Part shown: positions 47,260-58,424 of the stretch, piece by piece | Position numbering within the stretch: the first letter of the stretch is position 1 | Layout of the letters: the number at the start of each line of letters is the position of its first letter | Assembly: GCF_000400465.1 (NCBI RefSeq) | Contig: NW_008806289.1 | Span: forward strand, 186,001-250,000 | DNA: 64,000 nucleotides | From: Wallemia ichthyophaga EXF-994 | Taxonomy: Eukaryota; Basidiomycota; Wallemiomycetes; Wallemiales; Wallemiaceae | Reading direction: 5' to 3' | Notes under the pieces: model-generated | What the model saw: the letters and a program-made list of their open reading frames with translations, nothing else | What the model was told of the DNA's origin: nothing | Database searches by the model: none | Program-made: the position numbers and the translations under genes

Positions 47260-49099
47260 ATGGCAGACAGATTGTTTATATTGGATTACGGCGGTGGAAA
47301 CACACGTTCACTCACAAATTCAATCAAGAGATTAGGCTACGAATTTGAATGGGTTAAGGAGCCCAAAGATCTTGCAAATGCTGAGGTTCGTGGGAGGGAC
47401 ACGGCGTCAACAACGAGGCTGACAGATAGCTTATTAGAAACTTATATTCCCTGGCGTTGGCAACTGTGGTCAAGCTGTAAAGAGCTTACACAACTCCGGT
47501 TTGTTTGAGCCACTACGCCAGTACGTCTTATCAGGTAAACCTTACTTTGGTATTTGCATTGGTATGCAAGTCCTATTCGAAACTTCAGCAGAATCGCCGC
47601 AGGACAAAGGGTTCGGCGTTATACCTGGTTCTGCCGCCAAGTTTACAACAAGCGCAGTAGATCCAAAGAGAGTTCCTCATATGGGTTGGTCTGCTGCTAG
47701 AAGGTTGTCAAACTCATCGCAGAATCCAATCAACGGCGTTAGAGATGATTGTCATTACTACTTTGTGCACTCATACGCTGTACCCTACAATCCATCCAAG
47801 TTAGCTGGCTGGGCTAGCACAATAACTCAATATGGTAAAGAAATCTTTGTTAGTTCAGTACAACGTGGATCTGTTTTAGGTACTCAATTTCACCCTGAGA
47901 AATCTGGAGAAGCTGGTCTTGATCTTCTCAACAGCTTCCTCAAGACAAAGGCCGAACTTAATCCATTAAAGAGCTTAACAAGCTACCCAGAACCAGTTGA
48001 TGTTGAATTAAATGAGAAAGATGATCTTGTCAAGCGTATTGTCGCTTGTTTGGATGTACGCTCTAACGATAATGGTGATTTAGTGGTCACAAAGGGAGAT
48101 CAGTATGATGTTAGGGAGGATGACAACAACCCAGAATCAACAGATGCTGCTTCGAGCAAGCGTGAGGTCAGAAACCTCGGTAAACCTGTTGAATTAGCTA
48201 GACGTTACTTCAGTGAAGGTGCAGATGAAGTCGTCTTCTTGAATATCACTTCATTCAGAAACTCCCCATTAGGTGATCAGCCAATGTTAGAATTAGTTAA
48301 GGCTGCTGCTGAGACTATCTTTGTTCCACTTACAATAGGTGGTGGTATTAGAGATATGGTCGATCCAGATGGTACTCGTCACTCTGCATCAGAAGTAGCA
48401 CACGCATACTTTAGATCAGGTGCGGATAAAGTCTCAATTGGCTCAGATGCTGTATATGCCGTTGAAGAACTGCTCAACAGAATTAAAACCAATACTCAAC
48501 CAATACTGACTGGTCAATCAGCTATCGAAACAATCTCAGCTGGCTACGGTGCACAAGCTGTCGTTGTATCTATTGATCCAAAGAGAGTTTACTTTAACCC
48601 TAACAGTGAAAAACCATCTGAAGAGCATCTCCCTTCGGTCATTTACGGAAAAGACGCTAAAGCTAACACAACGGATGAGGAGAGAAAGCTAGCTTGGTGG
48701 TATCAGTGTACTGTTCAAGGTGGTAGAAGTTATAGAGATGTGGATGTCGTTCAACTCGCAAAAGGCGTTGAATCACTTGGCGCAGGTGAAATACTACTCA
48801 ATTCAATCGATAGAGATGGTTCAAAGAGAGGTTTCGATGTTGATCTCATTCAATTGGTTAGAGAATCAGTAAGCATTCCTGTCGTCGCATCTTCCGGTGC
48901 AGGTGAAGCTCAACACTTTGCTCAAGTCTTTGATGCAACAAATGTCGAAGCTGCTTTAGGTGCAGGTGCATTCCATAGAAAAGAGTTACCAATAGAAGAT
49001 GTGAAGAATGACATGCGTCAAAAAGGCTTAAAAGTAAGAACTGAACTTCCTAAAGAATTAGTACAAAATTTGAGTCAAGGTAAGGTTATATTACAATAG
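47260..49099 (+). CDS. HIS7: bifunctional imidazole glycerol phosphate synthase
   Basis: Two exons (47260-47385, 47438-49099; intron 52 nt) encode 595 residues, matching yeast His7. The N-terminal glutaminase (HisH) has ILDYGGGNTRSLTNSIKRLG, KLIFPGVGNCGQAV restored by the intron, nucleophile Cys in YFGICIGMQVLFE, and HxE in LGTQFHPEKSGE. The C-terminal cyclase (HisF) has IVACLDVRSNDNGD, DEVVFLNITSFRNSPL, PLTIGGGIRDMVD, GADKVSIGSDAV and PVVASSGAGEAQHF. It converts PRFAR plus glutamine to imidazole glycerol phosphate and AICAR in histidine synthesis. The symbol follows yeast. No oddities. Confidence 0.96.
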
Positions 49100-49149
49100 A
49101 TATTGTTATTTTTCATTCAAAAGGGATATGTTGAAGTTTAATAAATCGA

Positions 49150-51443
49150 TTACATTGATTGCTTGATAATTTCCAAACGATTTTGAATCCTATCTAATGC
49201 AACGTTTAATTGATCAATCTCCATTTGTGCGTTTGATTGTGTGTGCGTGTGATGTTTGAAAGCATCATGTACAACACTTCTAATCGTGTCTACTAATAGT
49301 GGTTCGTGATTTTGACTTAATGTTGATATTGGCTTGAATGGCGTTAAATTGAAATACGTGTAAGCGTTTGATATGATTAAAATCAAGATTAAAACATAAA
49401 GTGTTTTCGTAAATGATGGTGAAATCGTCAAAGCTCCTAGAGCTGAAAATATTGTCATCGTTAGTCTGACTACTTTATTGAATAACTCGAATGTACCATC
49501 TAATAAATGCTGTAAGATAGTTGGCAGCATTGAAGTATGTTCCATTGTACTCTTTAAATGACTATCCTCGACTTTAGCTTTTTCAGCTAATTCCTTTGAT
49601 CCTTCTTTTTCTTCACGAGCTTTCTCAGGGGTTATTGCATTAGTATCCGTAAATTCATTTGCATGCTCTTCAATATATTTACGCATTGCTGACTCTAAAG
49701 CGCGATGATAAGATTTCTGACCTTCGATTGCTGATCTTTCAATAACACCTGAAAAATAGTGAGTCGAGTAGATTTTCAAACATCCAGGACCCACCCTTTA
49801 AAAAACTTCTACCAGTCCATTCAACCTTTGTGGAGACAATAACATGAGAATTGTTGTTAGTTGCCCATGAAATTGCTGTTCTAGTACGAACAACAAAAGA
49901 ATTACCAGAAGGTACCTCTGGAGTACGGGTGGACGTGAGTACAAGAACATGATCATCAAAATCGACATGCTCATTTTCATCATCCAATACACATTTCGTT
50001 GACTTTGGACCGACACCTACTGTCAAAGGTTTGATGTAAGTGATTGTTCTACTAAGTTTAGAGCTATCAGCTTTGGGTTGCCAGTCAGATATTTGAATTT
50101 CTGTCAGGTCTTGAGTCGACATAAAGTCTTTAATAAAGAAGCTTGTAAACATAAGATTGTAAAGCTTTTCAGGTGTTGCTGGGAGTGTAGTATCCATTGC
50201 AACCTCTGGGAAGTTTACAGAAGGGTCAATCTTTGTAGGCCTGTGAATAGTTGGTGGAGGTCTTTGTGTCGCTTGTCTAGGTACAGAAGGACGAGCATTT
50301 CTAGATTGCTTTCCACCTTTCTCTTTGTGTTTACGACTGGATTTGCTTAATGAAGTTGAGGCTGATGTGGCAGAGCTTTCTGCAGATGTATCAGAGTCTT
50401 CTTGCGAGCTTCCTTGATTAATTAGATGGGCGCTTTCGTGAGACTCTTCCGATACTGGTATGGTGGGGTGAGACAACCTCCAGATGTTTAATATCACATC
50501 GTAAACAGTGTCTCTGGATAAAAACGAAGCGAAGACATACTATTGCGCGACAGTTAGCGTTGTCTCATCTTCATAATTGTAAGCCAACCTTTGCGCGCAA
50601 TGTAGAAATTTGGATTGCGTTTGGAATGACAAACGCAGTCATCTTCTTCTCGATTGCAACCATTTCAGAGAAAGGAACAGCAAACTGTATCTTATTAAAA
50701 GATGAATAGAGATGAGTGAAACTACCTACGCTGGTAACCCAACCAAATATGTTTGCGTTAAAGGAGATGTGATTTTCTGATATGTAAAGACGCCCTTGAA
50801 TAAGTATTTCACGCTGTAAAGCACAACCATAATCTTCAATGAGGTAATCTTGCTCAGGAATATTAGGAAAGAGTTGGTGAAAGTCAGCATTTCTGCGTGA
50901 ACTTGCGACAGCGAAACCGGTGATACCTTCGCCGAAGTAATCATTTAACTCTAAAGACTGGCTGTCAACATCTGAAGAATGTCTATCATTTAAAGCCAAG
51001 CCAATCTGAGGATCTGTTTCATTTAAAGAGTTACGGGAGGTATCGATTGAGTTCCTGGTTGAAGGGCTAATTTGAGATTTATCAGGAGTAGAATGACCGC
51101 TAGGAGAAACATCACGTAAAGAATCAGGAATATGATTAGAATCTGAGTAATTCCTTTTACGTGTATTGTTTGATCTAAGTGATGAATTTGACTGCGACTT
51201 TTTGTGATTGAATTCATCAAGGCTGAGGCTGCCATCACCGATACTCAAAGGTAAAGATCTCCTTTCAAGCGTAGGTGTCTGAGTATCATCATCCAGCTGA
51301 GGCTGCTGCTTATCAGGCATATCAAGCTTTGGTAGATCATCATATTGAGATAAAGGCTGATTCATGACCATAAGATTATGCCTATTATTCGTAGATTCCT
51401 CTTTGTTCTCCTTTTTCTTATATTTGTTTAGAATTGAACTCAT
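49150..51443 (-). CDS. LAM-type sterol transfer protein (GRAM + VASt + TM)
   Basis: Three exons (introns 50540-50588 and 49749-49794) give 732 residues. A disordered Ser/Asp-rich N-terminus (~200 residues) precedes a GRAM domain (ADFHQLFPNIPEQDYLIEDYGCALQREILIQGRLYIS, NANIFGWVTSVGSF, AIQISTLRAK joined to YVFASFLSRDTVYDVI). Then come a basic Ser linker, a VASt sterol-binding domain (PATPEKLYNLMFTSFFIKDFM, ISDWQPKADSSKLSRTITYIKP, VEWTGRSFLKGVIERSAIEGQKSYHRAL) and a single C-terminal ER anchor (LYVLILILIISNAYTYF). Ysp2/Lam proteins carry ergosterol between plasma membrane and ER at contact sites. One StART-like domain is visible, so it is closer to single-VASt members. It is 25 bp from the divergent bL32m start. 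Confidence 0.88.
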
Positions 51444-51468
51444 CCTTCTTGATAATCAACTTTGAAGA

Positions 51469-51769
51469 ATGTTAAGCTTGAGATTTTCAAGTCTGGGGGC
51501 TGTAAATATTTTACAGGATTTGCTGGGCGGTATATTAAGGGCTGTACCGTGAGTATTACCCAGCACGCATGCTACTACCCACTCAATTCCCATCCAGCAA
51601 GAAGAAAGTATCTCACTCGAGAAAATCCATGCGCTCTGCGAATAAAGGTTTAAAGGACAAGCAAAGCTTAGTACATTGCCCCGCTTCTGGTCTTCCAAAG
51701 CCTGCTCATCACCTCTCACAAGATCTTTACAACGAACTTAAGCGGAATTGGAAATCATTTCAGAAGTAA
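51469..51769 (+). CDS. MRPL32: mitochondrial large-subunit ribosomal protein bL32m
   Basis: Two exons (51469-51548 and 51598-51769, 49-nt intron) give 83 residues. The N-terminal ~28 residues (MLSLRFSSLGAVNILQDLL) form the import signal. Splicing creates AVPKKKVSHSRKSMRSANKGLKDK, the bL32 hallmark. After it, bL32 proteins normally have a zinc ribbon with two CxxC pairs. Here only one Cys remains in LVHCPASGLPKPAHHLSQDL, and both cysteines of the second pair are replaced. In yeast the processed Mrpl32 relies on that zinc fold for maturation by the m-AAA protease, so this version may fold differently. The stop TAA is at 51767-51769; the gene converges with enolase. Confidence 0.88.
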
Positions 51770-51810
51770 ATTTCAATTATAAATGCTATTTGTCTCAATT
51801 ACATTAGTTC

Positions 51811-53333
51811 TTAAGCGTTAAGCTTTGGTGCTGTTGTTCCACGTGCTAATCCATCTTCACCACCGTAAACAACCTTTCCACTCTCTTGAGCAATCTCATC
51901 TTCGATTCTGAGTAAACGGTTGTACTTGGCAAGACGCTCTGTACGACATGGTGCACCTGACTTGATTTGTCCTGTTTGAAGTGCAACAACAAGGTCTGCA
52001 ATGAATGTGTCTTCGGTTTCACCTGAACGGTGTGAAACCATTACACCCCATCCAGAGCTTTGTGAGAGTTGTGCTGCTTCAATTGACTCTGAAACGGTAC
52101 CAATTTGGTTTACCTTAAGGAGTAATCCGTTACATGCCTTCTTTTCTACTGCTGTCTTGATACGAAGTGGGTTTGTAACTGTTAAATCATCTCCAACAAT
52201 TTGAATTGGTGAGTTTTGAGTAAAGTGTGACCATGCTTCCCAGTCATCTTGGTCAAATGGATCTTCAATTGAAACAATTGGGTATTTCTGTACGTATCCA
52301 AGGTAAAGGTCTGCAAGTTCCTTACCTGATAACCATTTAGACTTGTCTGAGTTGTCGTTCTTGAAATCCAAGTCATATTTGCCCTCCTTGTAGAATTCTG
52401 ATGAAGCAACATCAAGTGCAATTGAAACCTTACCAGTGTAACCTGCTTTGTCAATAGCAGTAACGAGCAAGTCAAGTGCTTCATCAGCACCATTAACATT
52501 TGGTGCGAATCCACCTTCATCACCAACGTTGGTAGCATCAATACCGTATTTAGCCTTGATAACCTTCTTAAGTGATTGGTATGCTTCTGAGCCAATTCTC
52601 ATTGCTTCAGTGAATGAGCTAGCGCCAGTTGGGAGTATCATGAACTCTTGGAAAGCAAGAGCGTTACCAGCGTGTGATCCACCGTTGATAACGTTGAATG
52701 CTGGAGTTGGGAGAACGAATGGAGCCTTAACACCAGTGAGTGTAGCGAGGTGCTTGTAAAGTGGAACACCCTTCTCAAGAGCAGCAGCTGATGCAGCAGC
52801 CATTGAAACACCGAGGATGGCGTTAGCACCGAGCTTGTTCTTGTTTTGAGTACCATCAAGCTTAAGAAGAAATTCATCAACTTGATTTTGGTTGGCTGCG
52901 TCAATGTTTGCCTTTACAAGCTCTGGGGCAATAATGTCGTTGACGTTGCTAACTGCCTTGGTTACACCCTTTCCGTTGTAAGCATCACCGCCATCACGGA
53001 GTTCATTGGCTTCGTAAACACTGAATAGGCGTTAGTAATTCGCTGCTTCAACGCTTCCCACTAACCCAGTTGAAGCACCTTTATATGTGTAAGCCAAGAA
53101 ATTCTAATCAACAAATAAAAAACGTACCGGATGGGACAATAGCAGTAGCCTGTTTGCCACCAGCAGTGATAACAACTTCAACGGTTGGCTATTTGTCTAT
53201 TAGACTGAGTGCATGTCTTTGTGCTCGACTTACACCGCCTCTTGAGTCGAAGACTTGACGTGCATATACCTGAGATATTCTGTAAGCTATGTTTATACGT
53301 ATCTTACAGCTTTCTTACTTTTTCAATTGCCAT
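51811..53333 (-). CDS. ENO1: enolase
   Basis: Five exons (53319-53333, 53234-53269, 53128-53188, 53066-53078, 51811-53020) give 444 residues, normal for enolase. Order: [100 protein letters not shown], catalytic/metal residues in [13 protein letters not shown] and [11 protein letters not shown], then [30 protein letters not shown] and the end GTTAPKLNA. It interconverts 2-phosphoglycerate and phosphoenolpyruvate. Four short introns crowd the first 130 codons and one exon is 13 nt. The 340 bp upstream (53334-53673) hold its promoter; nothing else is recognised there. Confidence 0.96.
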
Positions 53334-53673
53334 TTTAATAGATCCTGGTTGTGTCGAAAAAAGAAACACCTACGAATCAATCTACTTGAATTTGGTAATC
53401 AAAATTTTGCTTGCTCATGTTCCAAATAGCCAGCATAACTATACCATACAACCTCTTTATCCGCCTTCGTCGACATTAAGTTATCTCAGTCATGAGGGAA
53501 ACAATCCGGCGGTATCTCTTTTGCGCAGATGGAGTTGATGTGATTCTTAAGCGATACTTGCGCAATCCTTAAATTCAAATTAATTTCATTTTTAAAGAAA
53601 AATAACATGTATGAATGTTTGGCGGTATATGTACTCATCTTGAAAAGGTATTTTAATGAGTGTCTGTACAGAG

Positions 53674-56600
53674 CTAATTTGAAGATCTGAATAAAGAGAA
53701 TAAGTCCTTACGTTCCCTGGTTGGTGATTTCAATGTTTTATCAACATTCTCATCATTTTCTGTATTCACACTTGACTGATATTCACCATCCGATATAGCC
53801 TTTTCTTTCTTTGGTGTTGCTGGCATACGACTTTGTTTTGGCCGTAGCGATTGATTTTTGTTTGGCGACGTTGGTCTCGACTTAGACAATATTCCTCTTT
53901 TCTTCCGAAGGTTTAATGTACTTGAAATCGCTTCACCCACTGTCTTTTTAGCAGGCGGTGTTGACTCCCTTCGAGTTGATGGTGGCGAATCTGTATCTGT
54001 CGTTGCTGATGATGCATCTTCGTGTGTTTGCACTGGTATTTTAACTTGTCTATTCGAATTATTGATTGTTGAATTTTGACGACGTAATATCAGCTTGTAT
54101 TTATCTGTAACTCCTCTAGCAAACAGTGTTGATGGATTTATTCTGCGTCCATTCGGTGCCATTGGTGTATCTGATTCTACTAAGTCCCATTCATCATCGT
54201 CGTTGTCATCTGTTGCGTCTTCATCGTCTGCAATAGATGAGCTTGAAGACGAGCTAACAAGCATTGGTCTATCAAATGCTAGCACACCTGATTTCTCACG
54301 TCTGCGCTTTCTCAAACCATTTGGATGATGTGTGACAATTGATTCACTTTCCTCTACGTTGTCAGACATTGACGGTGGTACTTTTGATAGTGATTTTGGT
54401 TCCTTATGCAGCTCTGTCTCAAATCGCTGGTTGATAATGGCATCCTCGGTTGTATCTTTGTTCACATTATCGACACTTGTAACTTTCTCCAATTTTTCGA
54501 CCACCTCAGCTTCATCTCCAGTTTTCTCATTTTCATTAAAGACATCATCATGCTCCTCTTCATACATGACAGAATGACCATCCTCGTTTAGACGCCTGTA
54601 ACTGTACTTGTCAAAGAGATCTTCATTGTTGGCGTCAGCATCTCGAATAGCTTCGTCCGCGATCGCAGCACGCTCTGGGTCTATGTTGCTAGCATTTAAA
54701 TCATCATCATCAATAATTGGCTCCATGTCGAGGAATGTCTCATCAAAGTTTTGAGTATCGAGATGATCTTCTGGGTTAGTTGGTGGTATGTAAGGTGGGA
54801 TATAGCGTTTCGCGGATATATGATTCCAATCGAGCATTCCTGTCATGCTCATTAATACTTATTTGAAGTGATTGACTTATCTCACCAAAGTATGGATGAC
54901 GTTTAATACGTGGTTCACATAGACGTAATTCTGGGTTCTTTTGGAGAAGCTGGTGTGTGTAAGTAATTGTCTAAAATGCAAAACTTAAACTTACCCCTCT
55001 GAGTAAAGACTTGGTATCTTGATCCATATATCTTTCATCGCCAAAATTTAAGTCGTCGTGAAGTACACGAACATACATATCTGAGTGATTTGAAGCCCAA
55101 AATGGGGTCTGGAAACTTGTCAGTATGGGCGATGCTGGTTTGCATCCACGTACTATACCAGCAAGCATTTCGTAAAGCATGGTTCCGAGTGACCACCAGT
55201 CAACTTCATATGAATAGGATAAACCTTGAATAACCTCTGGTGCTAAGTACTCAGCTGTACCGCAGAAGCTACTAGTGGTATCTTTAGGATCGACATTGGG
55301 CGTTGTTGAACTGACTGTCGTCATCCATTCCGGTAAAGCCATGATTGGGCCTTCAGGTTTGGGAAATTGTTTCGATAGTCCAAAGTCAGTCAATATAATA
55401 TGTCCATCAGCTGCGATCAAAATATTTTCAGGTTTTAGATCGCGATAGATGACACCAGCAGCGTGAAGACCTTCAACACCTTCAACAATCTCAGCAGCAT
55501 AGAATCTTGCTCTGTCACGACCTAGACGGCCCCATCTAGACAGTTGAGTAGCTAAGTCACCTCCCGGATGGAAGTCCATGGCAAGGAATAAGTCACTCTC
55601 ATCATGAAATGAGTAGTGCAATTGAACGATGAAAGGATTTAAAACATCTCTAGTCATACGCTTTAAGACTGTTTGTTCAGTGAGGGTATGTAGCAACTCT
55701 TGGTGTGCCAAAACATGTCTTTTGTGAATGGCCTTCATCGCAAAGTATCCACCGTTGGTTTTGTGTCTGACCAAAAGAACTTTACCTGCGCAGCCTTTGC
55801 CTAAAACTCTCTTCATTTCAAAATCTTCAATCTTAACCTTGCGATGCTTCTTACGAACGACCTTGCGCGTAGTCGTTTCGTTTGTATCGTTCTGCAGTGA
55901 TTGGAGATTAGGTTCAGATTGAAATAGTTCATGAGATTTTGCTAGGCTTTGGTTGAAGGAAGCGGACTTGATAACTTCATCAGAATCTACTGGTTTCTCA
56001 TTGAGTGTCTCATCTTTTGCTTGCGCGTCTAGGCTCTTATCGAAATTTGTGTTGTCAAGAGCTTTATCAAGCTGACTGAGTATAGAAGCGAAATCCTTTG
56101 AATCGGACTTCTCATCCAAAGGCTGCTCTGGTTGCTCTTCCTTGATCGATGGAATAATCGCTGAAGCTGGATTTATACCCTGGCTTCTTCTATCAATGCG
56201 ATTTGACTGTAGGTCGTCTTGCCTAACTCTAGTAAAGCGCTTCCATGCTATTGTACTGCATATTTGCTCGTCATTTGCTAGCTGCGTGAGGTAATGCGAC
56301 AGAGGTTCGTTGGCCGGGGAGCTAGAAACATTTGGAGGAGGGCTTAGAGGAGGCTGAATAGAAGCCTTTGGCTTTGAAGGAGTTGTTGGATTTGATGCAA
56401 ATCTTGTTATTGTGTTTAGAAATGATCTGCGCCTGCTGTTCGGCTGATTTGAAGGCGGTAATGCGGGTATCTCTAAGTCTTGAAGATTCTCGCGTAGCTG
56501 TCAATGTGTTAGGTACAAGCAGCCACTAATTTCCCTCCTTACAGTCTCGTCTAAGCTGCGAATGGCAGCGTGCGATCTTGTAAGCGTCAGTGACTGTGTA

Positions 56601-56674
56601 GGTGTCTTGTAGTACAGGGTATAAAGTGTTTTACTCCTTTTCAACGGGTTTTCTACCACTTTTATTGATTCCAT
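53674..56674 (-). CDS. AGC-family protein kinase with long C-terminal tail
   Basis: Five exons (introns 56498-56542, 55109-55153, 54950-54994, 54840-54885) give 939 residues. The N-terminal ~300 are mostly disordered. The kinase domain has VLGKGCAGKVLLVRH (Gly loop), YFAMKAIHK (Lys), VIYRDLKPENIL, LTDFGLSK and SSFCGTAEYLAPEVI, with a ~30-residue insert between DFG and the T-loop. The AGC tail follows: PYIPPTNPEDHLDTQNFDETFLD and a possible hydrophobic motif FDKYSYR. A further ~300 acidic/Ser-rich residues come after that, unusual for AGC kinases. It resembles S6K/SGK-like fungal kinases but I cannot name a subfamily. The ATG at 56674 avoids overlap with the upstream gene. Confidence 0.85.
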
Positions 56675-56754
56675 AGTGTTTCGTCGTGGTCGCCAGCCAG
56701 CAAAAATCAAAGCGCAATGATTCAAAAAGTTAAATGTATTCAAGATTTTATATT

Positions 56755-58144
56755 TCATTCAAATTTCTTTACGTCGTGTTCTGTTGGCCCAATTACCGGT
56801 TCTTTGCCGCTAGCCGCAAGGTTGCATTGATGATGAATTCGTATCGTGTCGTCTTTTAGAGCGCCGGTGACGCTATGAAGCACTTGGCGATTGTGGAACT
56901 TGGATTTGTTAGCTAGCAGCTACTTTATGTACGCCAAAGCCACTCACCAAAACTAGATCCTTCTCTTCCCAATCATGTGTATATACGTGTTCAGGCTTAA
57001 TTCCAGGCCGCTGCATTGCGTATATAACATCCCTTACCTCACTCAATTTGGTTATATGTGCACCATCTGGGTATAAGCTGTCGCTCGTCTTCTTATCGGC
57101 GGATGAAATTGGCTTGATCTTTAACTCTGCTATTGCACTTGGATGTACTTGGAAATATAAGTCGCCAGTGACTTTGTTCTTCCAAAGTACTGGATATGTC
57201 TTGATCTTGGTGTCATCAACGGGTGGTAGCTCCTCAACCGTCAGTTCTAATCCTTCTGTCTCCAAGCCGAGAGCATTTGGGCGCGCTTTAGCCTTTGACA
57301 TCCATACATAAGGATGTGGCGCATATACAACTTGTGTACGAACAGCCAAGGACTTGTGGTTGTCTGGTAAAATTCGAAACATTTTATTTCCACTGACAAA
57401 TGCTGTAGATCCCAGTGATACTTGGAGGGTTTCTTCTGAGCCATCGTCGTATCTGAGAGTCTGTTTTGGTCCTTTAGGTATTCTGATCGCGTAAAGTGTT
57501 GTTACTTTTGGAGGATCGAGATCGTAAAGAGCTGCATCTATGTGCCAACTAAGAGACATTAGCTTGTGTGATTGCTAGATTATGACCCACCGATAGAAAC
57601 GCGTGAAGCCTTTCTCATCATCCTCGTCGCTAACCTTTGTTTTGTGAAATGTTTTGTGATGAGGATGCTTGAGCTTAGCCTGTAGATTGTTGATTGGTAG
57701 TAAGACAAACTGAAAATTCTCACCTCCGAAAGACCCTCATGGTCATAGACGGTGCCATTGCCGATAACCTGTACAGTTGGAACACGAGGAATTGTCTTGA
57801 GGTCAGGGTGCAAGATTGATTTGCTTGCACCTTCTGTCTTGTTGTTACCATGGCCATATGTTTTAGCTTCTGGGTCAAAGAGCTGTCAAGAGTCAGATAA
57901 GCACCGATGATGACGAAAGCTTACTCTAGTCAGCTCATCTTGCTTTTCAGGCGTTAAGTCAACGTCTTTGAACAGTATGATGCTGTGCTGTCAAGTGTAA
58001 ATTAAAGCATATAGTGGAGTGGAAGCTCACTTGGTGCAAAAGTTTGTTCACCTCCTCGAACTCTGCCGCGCTAAGACAAGAAGGATCGCAGTCGGATAAA
58101 ATACAACCAAATTCGCTGTCTTCTGAGAATAGCGTTGACTTCAT
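56755..58144 (-). CDS. xanA: alpha-ketoglutarate-dependent dioxygenase, xanthine dioxygenase-like
   Basis: Six exons reconstruct a TauD/TfdA-family enzyme of about 375 residues. Landmarks: QHSIILFKDVDLTPEKQDEL, IPRVPTVQVIGNGTVYDHEG, HPHHKTFHKTKV, the iron-binding HxD inside RFYRWHIDAALYDLDPPKVTT, and the distal His/Arg region LFHNRQVLHSVTG that exists only after removing the last intron. RWHIDAALYDL and the spacing match fungal XanA, which oxidises xanthine to uric acid with 2-oxoglutarate. The unspliced frame would stop early in SGFGVHKVAAS and lose the distal iron ligand. It lies in the same direction as and next to copper amine oxidase 2 (281 bp away), suggesting shared nitrogen control. 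Substrate is by family resemblance. Confidence 0.8.
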
Positions 58145-58424
58145 GGTTGTCTAATCGAAAGAGTTACTGTGATTCATACGCGTCATATACTCTATGATAA
58201 GATAGCGCGGAGATAGGACTCTGAAATGCTATCAAGTTAGCCCGATATATCGCTTTTAGCAGTCGTTTATCTCCGCTAAGATACGTTCATGTGATTTTAT
58301 GCTAGATTTTATTCATATTCAGCTATTCGCATGCCTTATTAGGTCATTGCAGAAGTTCTTTAGGAATGCAATAATGTAAATACATGAAACCCACAAAGAA
58401 ACTTTACAAAAGAGTTCCATGAAA

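Noticed and set aside
56675-56758. Earlier ATG for the AGC kinase at 56758
   Set aside because: It would overlap the stop codon of the upstream same-strand dioxygenase gene; the ATG at 56674 leaves an 80-bp gap.
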